Origin: Lepeophtheirus salmonis
Taxonomy: Eukaryota; Arthropoda; Copepoda; Siphonostomatoida; Caligidae
DNA: 64,000 bases
Assembly: GCF_016086655.4 (NCBI RefSeq)
Contig: NC_052134.2
Location: 9,052,001 to 9,116,000, forward strand
Reading direction: 5' to 3'
Every line of letters begins with the position of its first letter. Positions within the stretch are counted from its first letter, which is position 1. The notes under the pieces were generated by a model. The model saw only the letters and a list, made by a program, of their open reading frames with translations. It did not search any database and was not told the DNA's origin. The position numbers and the translations under genes were made by a program. Below, piece by piece: positions 38,859-51,402 of the stretch.

Positions 38859-39480
38859 CAGTGTTGTTCCAAAGTTTTAAACCCCTCATTTTACATCAAA
38901 ATTAATTTGGCCCAAAATCAATTAATCGTTAATCTGATTGACTGACATTGAAAAGAGATTTACTCTTAAAAAAGGATATAAATAAGGTCAAAATATATTC
39001 TACTTCCTCAGTTGTCATGCACCACTTATAGAATGAAATCGAAGTTTTTTTTAGCCTTGGAAAAAGGCCAATATAAATTTGTCGACTTATTTTCGGAAAA
39101 ATAAGCTTATATTTGATTAAATATACAATTAAGAATCTTTATGACATCTGAAGGATTTTTAGAACTTGTGATTCTTCAATAGTTTGAAACTAACCCCTTC
39201 TTTTTCCAGCATGATTGGTCTTCCATACACACTGTACACCGAACTCAAGAATAGTTAGAACATCACATTTAATTTACGTACAAATAAATGTGGCCACATG
39301 AAGTCCAGATGCAAATCTCTGAAATTATTTTGTATAGGCGTATCTAGAGTCGAAGGTGAAAGTCAACTTCTATGAAAGTTTGGACTTTACGAAATGTCAT
39401 CGGAAGTACTACCCCAAAAGGATACGTACAACATGGAACTCATTTCAACGTCGATTATCATCAAAAGTTTCGAATGATGG
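38859..39480 (+). mobile_element. Tc1-like element, scrambled
   Basis: The left end, after TA at 38857-38858, reads CAGTGTTGTTCCAAAGTTTT. An ATG at 39033 opens MKSKFFLALEKGQYKFVDLF, which resembles the start of Tc1-family DNA-binding domains. A stop follows. At 39195-39310 comes FFQHDWSSIHTVHRTQE, equivalent to the second catalytic block (FQ-D-APxHTA), then a WPHE block near the third catalytic position. Further on, at 39340-39475, a segment like the region around the first Asp appears (ESKVKVNFYESLDF, then PKGYVQHGTHFN). The natural order places that segment before the FQHD block. A rearrangement or two overlapping copies would explain this. No right terminus was found. Confidence 0.6.
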
Positions 39481-39489
39481 CTGATATAT

Positions 39490-41740
39490 AGATAAGTCGT
39501 TTCTAAAAATTATTGCTATATTAAATTAACTTAAATTAGTTAGATGCTCTCATAAAAACTAAATTCATATATTTTTTTAATAAAAAAAATATTGTGTACT
39601 TTATCTTTTTCAACAATTAACATATTTGTGGAATGATTATTATAAATAGGCATAAATCCAAATTTCATGTAATGACAATTGTAAAAACATACAAATATTC
39701 ATATATTTTAGCACATGAGTTTATTACCCTACAATAAATTATAAAAACGTACAATCTCATATTTAGTACATATTTACTCATAAATGTCTTTCAAAATATG
39801 AGAAAACAATGAAATTGTGTGCAACAATTACAAAATATATTGTTTCCAAGAATTTTATTATATTTTGTACCTAAAATATGTATGTACTGAAAATGTAATT
39901 TAATAAAATATAAATTATAATATCTTTATATATATTGGCCTACATGTGAAAAACAGGGAGTAAGATTAAACACTCGTTAAACTTAATGATAGCTTCTATT
40001 TAAGTATGTGTTTTTGTACCATGAAGTCGGCAAATAATCTTGTTCATTTTTAACAAATGATTTTATGGAGTAATTTAAGCACCTCCTTCCTTTTTCAATA
40101 TTGTCTTATACATTTTGAATTAAGTTTCGTTAGTTTGAAGCCTCTTAAAACAAAATTATGTCATTTCATAGCTGAAACTTAGAAACTCCCAAAATCTGAG
40201 ATAAAAAAATACTACATATTTATGATGACAAAAAAGTTAGTACACAGTTTCAAATCTTAATTTTGGTTTTAGAAGCAAGGAGATTCACCCCAAATTAAAT
40301 AAATTTTATGTTCACTGTATTATTTTATAATTTATGAGAGTAATCGATTTATTTATATTTAATTTCACAAATTTTCCAACTACATTTTTTATGCTTATAT
40401 ATATATATATATTACATATTCCTATAGAAATTAATTGCTAAATCGAAAAAGTTAATCAATATCGATATTTCTTGAACAGCAAATATTTTCAAGCTGTAAT
40501 ATAGGGTGTATTATCTAGTTTTAACAGATTAAAGACGTAGGGGAATTTAAGGACCCAATAATGTATTTCCCCATAACTTCGTAATTTAATGATTTAAATA
40601 AATGATATTTGTACACATGGTTCCTGAGTTCATTAATAGTAAAAAAATAAATAGGATGAATATGATTTGGTCAATATGTTTTCCATTATCAGTTTATATT
40701 TTGTTTTTAATGGCGTCCAAGGATTTACTCAAGCGGAACAAGTAAATCATTTAGTTTTTTGTTGTAAATACCATTAGTAACTACTTCAAAATACTGCACC
40801 CTTAATGTCCAGATTTCTATCTGTCAATTTGTGTAAAAAATATGAATAAATAATAATATATGTTTTTCTTTTTTTGAACAATACAATAGGATGGTATTTT
40901 AATACCTCCTTGTCCAGTAAAAGGGATTTTGCTCCTTTTTTTAACTGAAGCCATTCTTTAAGTCTTTACATCCATGATATTATAAGTTTGGAGTCATGCT
41001 TGAATATTCAGCAATAGACAAAAGTATGGTTCCGTATTAAGGAAAACATCACACTCAAAATCTCACTCAAGGAAACCCCATTCGTTTCAGCTAGAAGTTT
41101 GGACCCACTATTTTAAAAGAGGATACTTGCATCAAAATGATCAGAGGCTTTCTAAATATTAAATAAAAATGCGACAGAGGAAATGGTGTTGGGACTTGGT
41201 TATATACATGTGGGGTGTTATCATGAGTAACACCTATAAACTAATGGCTTATGATCAAAAACGGTAAACGATGTTAAAAGTATGCTCTAAAAAGTAAACT
41301 TGCAATTAACTTTTGCAAAAAAAGTTGAACTTTTCCTCATAGAATGATAAATAAATCTAATGAAAAAGGCCAAAGTAAACCAGCACTTGTCAAGATTTTT
41401 AACCTTATCTTAATGACTAAAAAATATTTTTATTTATCTACTTTTCATTATAATTAATCGGTAAAACCTCTGAGGACTTTTTATTATAATCCAAAATAAT
41501 TTTGACACTTATATTCGTTACGCTAATACGGAGTCATTTATTATTTTCCTTTTAAAAGTAGTGATAATAAAAAGGGGTATTTATCTTTTTTATTTGATAT
41601 CTCTTTTAAGTTTTGGAGAATAGAATACATTTAATAAAATTCTTTTCAAAGTCTTTTCTTCGTGTCAAAATAATTAATACGAAACATAAACTGTTCCTAT
41701 TTAATATTTTGTCAGCTTTTGTTATTCTACATTTCTTGCA
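39490..41740. other. AT-rich stretch with a short (TA)n run
   Basis: No gene was found. A TATATATATATATATATA run lies near 40397-40415. The rest is A/T-rich, without terminal repeats or open frames worth reporting. Confidence 0.55.
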
Positions 41741-41744
41741 CATT

Positions 41745-42010
41745 GCTACAATGACTGTATCTTATAACCTTTTGTAAGAAAAGAAACAGAGAAAAGTCCA
41801 AAATCAGTTGATAATTAGCCAGTTCTTCCCAATTATTGAATTAGTAATCAATAATTCTGAACAATTGTTCACAACCATGACCTAACTCTAATGAAATAAA
41901 TCAACGTTCAGAACACTGATTAGGATAAACGAAGCAGAATCATCAACAATTGACAACAAAATACTTTGTACATGTTTTTCTTTGTGAGCTAATGCCGTTC
42001 TTGCGTTTGT
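41745..42010. repeat. Dispersed repeat, copy B
   Basis: This is the partner of 32605-32885 in the same orientation, with ATCAACGTTCAGA and TTCTTCCCAA the best conserved blocks. Like copy A it lies upstream, in window coordinates, of a mariner element on the - strand, here 370 bp away. The spacing differs and the mariner lineages differ, so the pairing may be accidental. Confidence 0.7.
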
Positions 42011-42383
42011 TTAATGTTCTACACGTTGATTGGTTAACTGAAAATATATGATGTTGATCATTTCTTACAATCAAATAAAAAAAAAATGTCTCACAGTTAA
42101 GAAGTACTGTCTAACTACCGTATTATCTCTGGATATCCTTTCGTTTTTTAGGAAAATACTGACAGATGCAAGCATGAATGATCAGGGGATTAATTTAGAA
42201 TTATTTTAGATTATATGTTTAATCACGTAAAATCAAAACTAACTAAGAGCTTTTTTTCTTAACTCTATGTTACTTCAAATGCTTATGGGAGTACTTCTCG
42301 TGTCTAGTCACCTCAACATGAAAATATCATAATTTTGTCCTTTGAATACTTTTTTACAATAATATTTTACAGCTGCAACAATA

Positions 42384-43638
42384 CAAGGTGTGCCCTAAAT
42401 ACTGTAAAATGTAAACTTATTTATATTATTAGATACTTTAAAAAAATTTACATTTAATATTCCATATTTTGTTGACATTATAGATGAATATCTTAAATGA
42501 TTATTTCTAACTAATTAAAATTACTATCCTACAAATAAGGGACAAAAAATATTAGAAAGGTTATTCTTTTGCCGAAATTACAGCCTTGAGTCTGTTGGAA
42601 AAAGTTTTGAAGCAGGTATATCATCTCCATGGGAATTCTGTCCCACTCTGGAATTAGGGAGGTTGTCAGTGCATCCAAATTTGGATGAAATTCTTGCAAA
42701 GTCTTACCCTCCAAAATGGACTAGATTCCAAAATCTGTAGGGTTCAAATAAGTACTGTATAGAGGACAAAAGTTGCGGTTCCAAAAGCTAGGCCGATTAT
42801 TCTTGCACCACCCTGTGTCATATTGGACGTATGAAAAATGATGTTGAAAGATCTCTTATTTAGTGTAGGAATTTTAATATGTTAGAAGAACATTATCTCG
42901 GATATTGTTTACATACTCTAAGCTGTTGGTGTGTACTCCAGAGGGTACCAATACTAGAGGTGCCGACTCAACAGAGAATCATTTACTGGTTTTTTGGTTG
43001 TGTGCGTGCAAGATAGAATCTACAAGAGTATCAGTTCCTTTTATAGCCAAAATGACAACATTTCGAGCCCTCAACATAAAAAAACTTAATCATCGCTTAA
43101 ATTAATGTTGAGTGTCATGCCTGAATTTAACAGAATGAGCAGTTTCTTCCTTCGGCTGACTGTCTTGACTTTGGATTTAGTCCAAAAGAAGCTATCTCTT
43201 TAGAGGACTCTAAAAGAATATCTTCATGTCCTTCATCGAAAGTTTCTTCATTATTGTGTGGTTCATGTCTAGCTACAGGACCATTTTACGGAGGCTCCTT
43301 TTTGGATTTTCCCGAATCCTCTCTCGTATATTGCTTGTAGTGAATAATTTTGAGGACAATGTTTAGCACTATTTATTTCCTTTTATCTGTTAACAGTGCG
43401 TTTTATGTAGGTTCCTTAAATCTTCATTTCCTTTAAGGCCTAAAAAATATCTGGGTTACCCCCAAAAGTGAACTTGGACGACAGTATCAAGTTTCCCACC
43501 TTGTTCGTGAATGAGGGACCATATAAAATTATTTTGACAAACAATTGATCACTACAGAAATTTTTACAATTATATCACAACATTTCTATGATTTATATAA
43601 GTTTGTTACATTTGTTACAATATTTAGGGGCTGCCTTG
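42384..43638 (-). mobile_element. Full-length decayed mariner with TIRs and TA target site
   Basis: The element is 1,255 bp and is flanked by TA at 42382-42383 and 43639-43640. The left terminus reads CAAGGTGTGCCCTAAATACT then GTAAAATGTAAAC. The right terminus, from the outside, reads CAAGGCAGCCCCTAAATATT then GTAACAAATGTAAC. Over about 33 bp they agree at most positions, with a small gap. The size and TA are as expected for mariner. The internal gene on the - strand is heavily mutated. Its termini share nothing with those of the 14 kb element beyond the leading CA, so this is a different, probably older subfamily. Confidence 0.88.
42520..43420 (-). pseudogene. Mariner transposase pseudogene
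   Basis: On the - strand, pieces of a mariner transposase appear in the right order across shifting frames. IRENPKRSLRKMVR and LDMNHTIMKKLSMKDMKI (about 43310-43200) match the second helix-turn-helix region. KKLLILLNSG then VFYVEGSKCCHFGYKRN (about 43150-43030) matches the first catalytic region, with its SDE core degraded. GTATFVLYTVLI and LNPTDFGI (about 42790-42720) fall at the third catalytic block. EFHPNLDALTTSLIPEWDRI with PMEMI then closes the gene before 42529. The second catalytic block cannot be seen clearly. The degree of decay exceeds that of the 14 kb copy. Confidence 0.8.
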
Positions 43639-43800
43639 TATTAACTGCTTTTTTGAGAGTCTATTCTAAAAAGCAAAGATACTTTCTAAATAAAATTATT
43701 CTTTTATTACTTTCTCTAATAATTATATTCAATTATTTAAAAATATATTTTTTCCTTGGGATTAAATGTCTTGAGATAAAATTTCCTCGGTATGCATGTT

Positions 43801-43932
43801 CCTTACAATGAACTTGCTTTGACAAAAATTTTCTAGAGATTAACTTTTTTTGCGATGAACTTACTTAGGTTGAACTTTTCTCGCAATGAATTTGCTTCAG
43901 GATAAGTTTGTCTTCGAATTAACTTGTCCTGG
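43801..43932. repeat. Degenerate minisatellite, inverted relative of the 10.55 kb array
   Basis: Read on the - strand, units of 15 to 17 bp follow each other, such as AAGACAAACTTATCCTG, AAGCAAATTCATTGCG and AAGTAAGTTCATCGC. They share the AAG-CAAGTTCATC core of the array at 10547-10674. Here units are more diverged and the 17/15 alternation is lost. It begins about 160 bp outside the mariner at 42384-43638. Confidence 0.7.
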
Positions 43933-43939
43933 GAAATGA

Positions 43940-44420
43940 TTGCCATAGGGTGAAAAATATGAGGTGAATTTTCTAATTGAAAAAAGATGGCATTGAATAT
44001 CCTTTTAATTTACGATTACATAGTAAGCTGAAACTGACAATTTACATACAGGGTTTATCTTATTTAGCGGTAATGAATAAAAGTTTGTAAAATATATGTG
44101 TTCACAAAAGCTATCGTTTATATTTTACCCTTGAAAAATTGAAACTAATAAAATGTGTACTATCAGATAATATCAACCCTGTTCTTACAAATAAAACATT
44201 ATGGACTTATATAATTATCGTATGTTTCAAATTTTAGTACTACATAATATTCATGGAACAATCGCTTTCAGCAAATCTTTTAAAATTGAGCTAAAAATAG
44301 CATTAGTGCAGAACACAATACTAAATGTCTCAACTTTATTCCCTGCGGGTCACACACCAATTGAGATATTTTATCTTATTTGAGTAGCTATGAAGATTGT
44401 TTATAATGTAAAAAAATAGT
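43940..44420. other. AT-rich stretch, no gene recognised
   Basis: A 60-codon + frame (44201-44383) has no motif. Nothing else is visible. Confidence 0.5.
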
Positions 44421-44424
44421 TTAG

Positions 44425-44680
44425 GAACAACATGGGGTTCCTTTACATTTGGTCAAAATGCCTCAATCATTATTGTCCAATTAATGGACATAGTCAAAGT
44501 AGCAACTTATTGCGCAGATGCTAATGGTCTTGATTATTTTATCACTGAGCATGTTCGGATGAAAGCATGTAGGAAACTCTATATAATTGTACATTCAATG
44601 AAGAAAATTGTTAATTAAGCATGGACTGAAATGGATCCGTTTTACATCGTTAAATTACTGAATACTGTTTAGAGAACATA
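44425..44680 (+). pseudogene. Mariner-like transposase C-terminal relic
   Basis: On the + strand QHGVPLHLVKMPQSLLSN (44428) resembles the second catalytic block QDGAPAHTAKxxQ-WL, with the catalytic Asp replaced by His. After several frame changes, a C-terminal segment reads SMKKIVN and AWTEMDPFYIVKLLNT (about 44600-44650), like the SLK-x-AI-x-x-W-x-EM region. The third Asp block is not readable. The pieces are short, so this is a moderate call. Confidence 0.45.
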
Positions 44681-44729
44681 AAAAGAAATTGGAATTAAAG
44701 TGACGTTTCATATCGGAAAATATAAAATA

Positions 44730-47225
44730 TTAAAGTAGTTAAAACGTAAAAAAGACGTATCAAATTAGATTATAAAATGTTGTGTCAGTTCTTATAAAGA
44801 TAGTAATTTACCTATTCCTAAATAAAAAAAGATATAATATATAACAATTAAAAAATGTATTCAATGTAACATTATATATAAATACTAAAAGGATTAAATT
44901 TATATATAATTAACAGAATAATAAGTCCATCGCAATGATTGAATATATATTGAAAAAATAATATACATAATGTATTTGTTAAAATATTAACTGCATTTAA
45001 TGAAAAATGAAAAAAAATATACATATTCATCATGAATAAATAAACAATTGCAAACTGCATCGAGTTATTTTTAAATAAAACGATGAGCAAAATCGAATGC
45101 TGTTCAAAGAAGTATTTAAAATATTTTTATATGTTTAATATTATAACAAAAGTTTAATCTGAATAATAAATAAAGACAAACAGATGTAGAACTTATGATT
45201 AGAATTTAATTTTTATCCATTTACGTTATTTTATACGTCCTGTTTACATGAGCATAAAATTGTTGGGGTAGCTTTAATAGGTAGGGGCACTGTCTAGGAA
45301 CAGCAATAACACTTTTTGTTTTTGCTAAATTTATCGAAATGGTTACACAGCGACACTTCATATTTTACATATTTTGCATACTTACATATGTCTGCTATTG
45401 TTTATATTTTTTAAAGGGTATATTAGTCAATAGTTAAAACTGACCTTGTAACCAGGAACTATTGCAAAAGTTAGAAATGTCGATTTAATGTAAAATAAAA
45501 AAAAATTAAAGGATATGTTTAGATTTACATTAATGTGGAAATATTTAGTTTATAAGTGTTGAAGTAGATAAATTTATGATGAAACTAACAGTATAGATCA
45601 CTGATTAGTATAATGGAACATGCAAATTTACTCCGAATTTGTTTTTTTTCATAACATTCTCTGGCTAAAAATCATTTTTGATGTGAAGTCTAATTCTTTA
45701 AGGCGGTAATAAAGAAAAAACAATTGAATGAAAATATCTATTCTGAGCGTTTCAATATCTCAAATTTCTACTTATAATGTGAGTTTTCAGTTGAAAGAAA
45801 TAATGTCTACAAGAAAGAAAAAAAACAATTATTTATGTGATATCAGTTACTACTTTTACCTATCCCGAAATAGTTTTGATCTTGTATATCAAAGAATAGT
45901 TGACCATTTCTTAAATATAATCTGCAATGTATTGTGTTACTTTTTTGATGTTTGCAAAAGAGGTATGATTGCAATTGTTTGCATTTTCCCCTTACATATG
46001 TAATTGACTTGTCTCAATGTTAAATAATTTTTGTAAAAATACTCAAATTTACTTTTTTATACAAACTTAAAAAGACTCAAGTTAACTTTTTTATAAAAAC
46101 TTTAAAAAAAAACTCATGTTATCATTAAAAAATAAATCAATTGCCAATTTTGAATGACAAGTACTTTTATCACGTTGATAAATGTAGTAGGTCGAAGGTT
46201 AATGTTATATATTGGGTCATAGTTGTCAAATTTCACATGTATATTAATTAAATTTATTTTTTGAAAGATTGGATATAATTGTAATGAGAAAACTTTGATT
46301 TATTGCAATGGTCGAACGATAAAACACATAAAGTAAAACCTAGAATTGAGTGTAACTTCGAATACAAAAGGTCTGTGCTGTTTTCTAGAAAATAATGAAT
46401 AAGTCTCCCTGATTGGAGAAAGAAGTTTCTTTTTGGCACTTTTCTATCGTTGTTTTTTGTTGTAAAAAAAAGTTTATCGTAAAAATAATAACAACAAAAG
46501 CTGCTTTTTGTTCCCATCAATAAGTTGATCTTTATTTTTCTCTTTTGAAAACACACAAAAATCTGAACAAAGAGGGCATTATTGTAAGAACCATTAAGAT
46601 TCTTTTGATTAACACATTAATTGACATCACATGGTATTTATACATTTATATTTTTAAGAAGGAACCTCGAAGTTTGTTTATGTTTATTTCAGTTACTCCA
46701 AACACCTTCGTAAGAGGTATTTTAGTAATATAATTGGTTGATACAGATTTAGTTAGCCGCTTGAAAGACCTTCTTAAAATTCAAAAATTCAGTTTAGCTT
46801 GTTATATAAAATATTTAATTTTTACTTTTTGATTAATCAAAGCTTTAATTATTTATTTAAAATGTTTGTCACTTTAACAAAATTTAACAAAGTTAAATAC
46901 AAAATAAAAATGATTTGAAATATATTTAATTTGTTCTTTATATTTCTATATACGTTTCTTCAAAAATAAAATAATAAAGATAACAGCATTGGTGAGTATT
47001 TTTTTAAATAGCCATTGCAGAAGAGGTGGATCTTTTAATTTCATCTTTTTGTATCCTTAGAGTATTTATTGTAAGTAACAATTATAAAGACAAAATATAA
47101 ATTAATATTTCTAAAGGATCCATTTCAATGTTGAGATAGCCAAACATCACAGGAAAGTGCAAAATTTAGGATTTGAAGAAAAATAATTACAGGACAAAAT
47201 GGTTTCAAATTATTTGTATTTATCT
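44730..47225. other. AT-rich stretch, no gene recognised
   Basis: Frames at 44872-45090, 45728-46003, 46254-46556 and 46545-46733 are 60 to 100 codons but rich in Phe, Ile, Lys, Asn and Tyr. They show no domain and are consistent with chance in A/T-rich DNA. Confidence 0.5.
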
Positions 47226-47229
47226 GCCA

Positions 47230-47510
47230 GAGATTATGCGCATAATTAGTGTTGTCCCAGTCTTTATACATTTAGTCCAGTAAATTCTTACAACTGGTCT
47301 TATTAGTCCTTTTGACTGATACTTCGGAGTGTCAATACTAGAACTGATTAAAAAAGAATAAAAAACACTGAATGACGTCATCTAGGACCTAACTTTATAA
47401 GTATATGGAACATGTATATAGGAATGAATTGGACAAGAGTGAGCTGGACATGACTGAAGTCCTCAGTCATAAATAAAACCTGACAGAACAATAGTTATAA
47501 GCAAGACTTA
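47230..47510. repeat. Hairpin-rich block, possible non-autonomous element
   Basis: This less AT-rich block contains repeated GACTG/CAGTC-type words and two clear hairpins. One is TGATACT-TCGG-AGTGTCA at 47317-47334 (7 bp with one G-T pair). The other is ATGACTGA-AGTCC-TCAGTCAT at 47450-47470 (8 bp). The pattern is like that of short interspersed, self-folding repeats. No second copy is present in the window, so its repetitive nature is inferred. Confidence 0.4.
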
Positions 47511-47514
47511 TAAC

Positions 47515-50500
47515 AACAATTTTGTATGGTATGAATGTAATTGCAAAAAAGTGTAGTTTTATGCAAATGTCTAAGTTTCCTTAGAAAATAATAAATTTGA
47601 AATAACTTTATATCTGTATATATTTGAAGGGATTAATTTATGTGAAAACATCACCTAAGTAAAAGTTTTCCATTCTAAATCTATTCGTAAACAACATCGT
47701 ATAATGCAAAATATGTTTTGCTACGTATCAACATTGAGTTTTGTTTTATTTTTATGTTTACATATTTATTTATTGAAGAATCATAACTTATATTTGACGC
47801 CTCTCTCATAAAAAATATAAACAAGCTATGATTACATCTAATATAACAATATAATTCAAACAAATTTGTTATTTGCTATAAATATATTTTCCTCTCTTTT
47901 TTCATCATTTATAAGTACTACTTTGCTTTGTTTTTTTACTTTGGTTTTTTAACTCGGATGTACCACATGTGGAGCACAATAACTTGGGTATGGGTACTAA
48001 TGTGATATCATGTATGAGTATAGACGAGTCAAATTTAGATAGGTGTTAATACGTTAAATAAAGATTTAGACTCCTATAAGCGCTTGAGGGGTATTAATTG
48101 ATAATGATCGAAACATAACACGTACCACGTTTGTTTAGAATTCATAATCATTATCTTTCCTTTAGTGAACTGGCATATTATAAAGTCTGGGATTTATAAA
48201 AAAAAAAAAATCTTATTCCTTTGAATAAATATTTTTCTTGATACTCCTAAAATATTCAATTTGATTATATAAATATCTTTGTTTATCTAAACAGCGCCTT
48301 GTTTAGGATTTATTTGTATTTTTAATTTTGAAAAGCTAATTTTACTGTTTAGCTTACAAGTAATTGTATGCTTTTTCATTTTGATTTCTTTATTTTTTTA
48401 CTACTTGATTAGATTTAATATTGTAGCTATTATTTTGAATAACACGCGCAGCCACATCAAAATTAATATGGTATAATAATTTTATTCAAAAAAAACGCAG
48501 AAAATAGAAATATTTCATTAAAATATTCATACTTAAATATAAAAAATAAATAATAAAAATAACAAATTATAGTTTGTTGAAACCCTGAACTCGTATTGTT
48601 AAAAATAATTAAAAAAAAAAAACAATTTATTTTTCCTCAATAATTTGTATTCATACAAGAATTATTAGCTTTTTAATTGATATTTACGTGACCCCACTAA
48701 ATAATAAAACTATTATAAAATGTTCAATTCTAATATTATGTAATTGAATACATTTAATTTTTGATTTCTTTATCAAGTTCACTAACTGTGTTATAAAAAA
48801 GATGTTCCCTAACAGAGGGTTTCTCGGCGTCCTAGAGCAAAGTACTTTGCTCTATTTATAATTAATATTTAACAGATGTATATAAGAATATTTATCATTG
48901 ATATTCATGTCAAACTTCACAACTGGCGAACAAACATATATGAGATATACTTGTAAGGGAAATTGCGCCGAATATTACTCCTTGGTTATTATCTGTATTT
49001 CAAGACATGTCTTGATTTCATTGCCTCCTGAGTGAAGAAGAATATTTGAGGATATTGAAAGACAAAATATATCAAACAAGAAGCCTTGTAGAAAGTTGAG
49101 GCAGTAAAAAATATCTATAACTAATACTTGAAGATCAAACTATTAATCAGTATCAATGAAAAAAATAATATTTCTTTTGTAGTTTTTAGCTTTCATGTCC
49201 ATAGATGAATAAATTTATGGACACGAATAGTTGGAAATTATCTTGATCTAAATTTTATCTATTAACATAGAGGGATGTAATAGACAACAAGATATATTTC
49301 TAAGGATATGAATGAAAAAATTTTTAATAACATCTAAACTATTCTACCTGACCCTTTTAATAAAAAAAAAGTATGACTCATAATGACAAACTGTCATCAG
49401 AAATAATTGTAAAAGCTTGAAGGGATGAATAATTAAAGCCAACATCTTAAGTTTTAGAATGTATCCTAATCTTTTAATTTCAGAATAAAACTAATTAACC
49501 TAAAAAAAAATAATTTTATTATTGTAAATTTATGAACGATTAGACAATCATTACAGTTTGCGCTGTAAATTTCTATGTTATTATGTTTACAATATTTTTC
49601 TGTTTCAGGACTTAATGAATTTGGCAGGAAGTTTCTCTATATGATGCTTGGTACTTTCATCCCCTAATTATACTGTATTGGTTCATAGGAGATTCAAGAA
49701 ATACTCATAGTGCTTGAATATATAAAATGTGATCTGTTCTGTTCTCATCTCTTAGTCCACAGATCGACTCAAAGTCTCCCCCCGACCCCCAAGAATATTA
49801 CATACAATACAAACTCAGAACCTCTTCAGCATAATGAGACATTCCGTTTATTTTTATGATCTTCCAAAGTGTTAATTGTCGGAATATCTCGAAAAAGTCA
49901 AGATTCATCTCCTCTTACTCAAATAAAAGAGAAAGTATAACGTGCGGGAAAATTATACAATGTTGAATTGAAATTGAAGAATTTTAATTTATCTGCCTTT
50001 CAACAAGCCCTTCTCTCTCCTACATAAAATTAATCATGAACAAAATCGTATTTTAGTTTATTTAGAATACGTTAAATAATTTAACTATTTTTGGTGTTAC
50101 TATTTTTTAGTTTACGAGTACATTATTTGATATATAAACATAATTACACAAACTTGAATGATAAATTTATCCCTCAATTATACATGTTAATTAATTTTGC
50201 AGTTTCAATATTTTATTTCGCTCAAAAATAACAACCATAGAATATATTTTTACAAAAACTTTCATACTTTTAGCAATGTGTAATATAAATATTATCTATT
50301 TGTAGTTAGCAGCATTGTAGAAATAAAGCAATAATCACTTGTTAGAAAATGAAAATTTTAGAATAATTAATGTTTACTCTGTTCTACACCAATTTAGTAA
50401 ATTAATATCTACACATAAATTGTTGACAATTGCTTGTTTAATAATTCAAAAAAATTAGAAGTTTTAAAACTTTATTTAGGTAAAAGTTTCTTGTTGTTTA

Positions 50501-51400
50501 TAATTATCAAAGTTTTTTGTAATTTTTTTACCAAATAAATGATTCATTTATCATTTATAATTCAGTAATATGGTCGCAGTTGATACTCGTTTATCATCTG
50601 TTAAAAAAAAATTTAAATTTTTTTAAAGAATGGAAAAACACAAACTTTTATTCTTTAGGGGAAAGATGACTTTATAATGAACTGTGATCCATACATTTAT
50701 GTTTAAGTTTTTTTTTACTCTTCTCTTCAAAAAACTGTAATTAATAAAGTTTTGGGGAAATTAGCAGTTTCTTCTTTTGAGTGTTAAAAAATTATATTTT
50801 TTTTTAATGACAAAAAAATTTACTAATTTTGTCAGAATATTTTGCCATGTTATGCGAATAAAGCTCAAGTTAAAAAAAGAAGAAGATTCAATAAAGACAA
50901 GTGAATTGTTTTAGAGAAGAGTCGTCATGTTAATGTAATATTCTGATGTTTTTATCGGCGTTAGACTACTATTACTTTGTTTATACCTATAAATTGATAG
51001 TAGGATATCTGTTATTATGCAATTCAATTATATATATTCTTTTATTCTCGGTTCTATCATTAAGTTGATGTATTGTATATTCTGATATACCACTAAATAT
51101 ACTTTTGAAGATCACACGGAACAGGAACTAAGTCTAAACTTTGCAGCATAAATAATCATCTGCACTTCGGATATGAAATTTTGGTCTTCTTATTGACTTT
51201 TCCACAATTTCTAATATAAAAGATTGGTCTTTGACTTATTTGTAAGCAAGGAAGATGTTGCCATTCTGTTATAAAAACATTTTTGGAATCTGTGAAATGT
51301 CTTTTCAAAATAAGTCTTGTGTCTATACACTCAATATTGTTGTTCAGACTTAATCTTTTTTTCTTTTCTTAAGAATAAATGATTTCTTTAACTATTGTTC
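47515..51400. other. AT-rich stretch, no gene recognised
   Basis: The sequence is A/T-dominated throughout, apart from a short patch at 48810-48860 (see the palindrome) and a patch at 49740-49800 with a run of Cs. One 60-codon frame (47681-47863) has no motif. Confidence 0.5.
48833..48854. repeat. Perfect 22-bp palindrome
   Basis: TAGAGCAAAGT is followed at once by its exact reverse complement, ACTTTGCTCTA. Immediately before it, CAGAGGGTTTCTC (from 48813) resembles the start of hAT terminal repeats (CAG-GG-TTCTC). No partner end or eight-base target duplication was found. Confidence 0.55.
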
Positions 51401-51402
51401 TA

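Noticed and set aside
43545..43811. 88-codon plus-strand frame
   Set aside because: It spans the right terminus of the mariner at 42384-43638 and the flanking DNA, is Phe/Ile/Leu-rich and has no motif.
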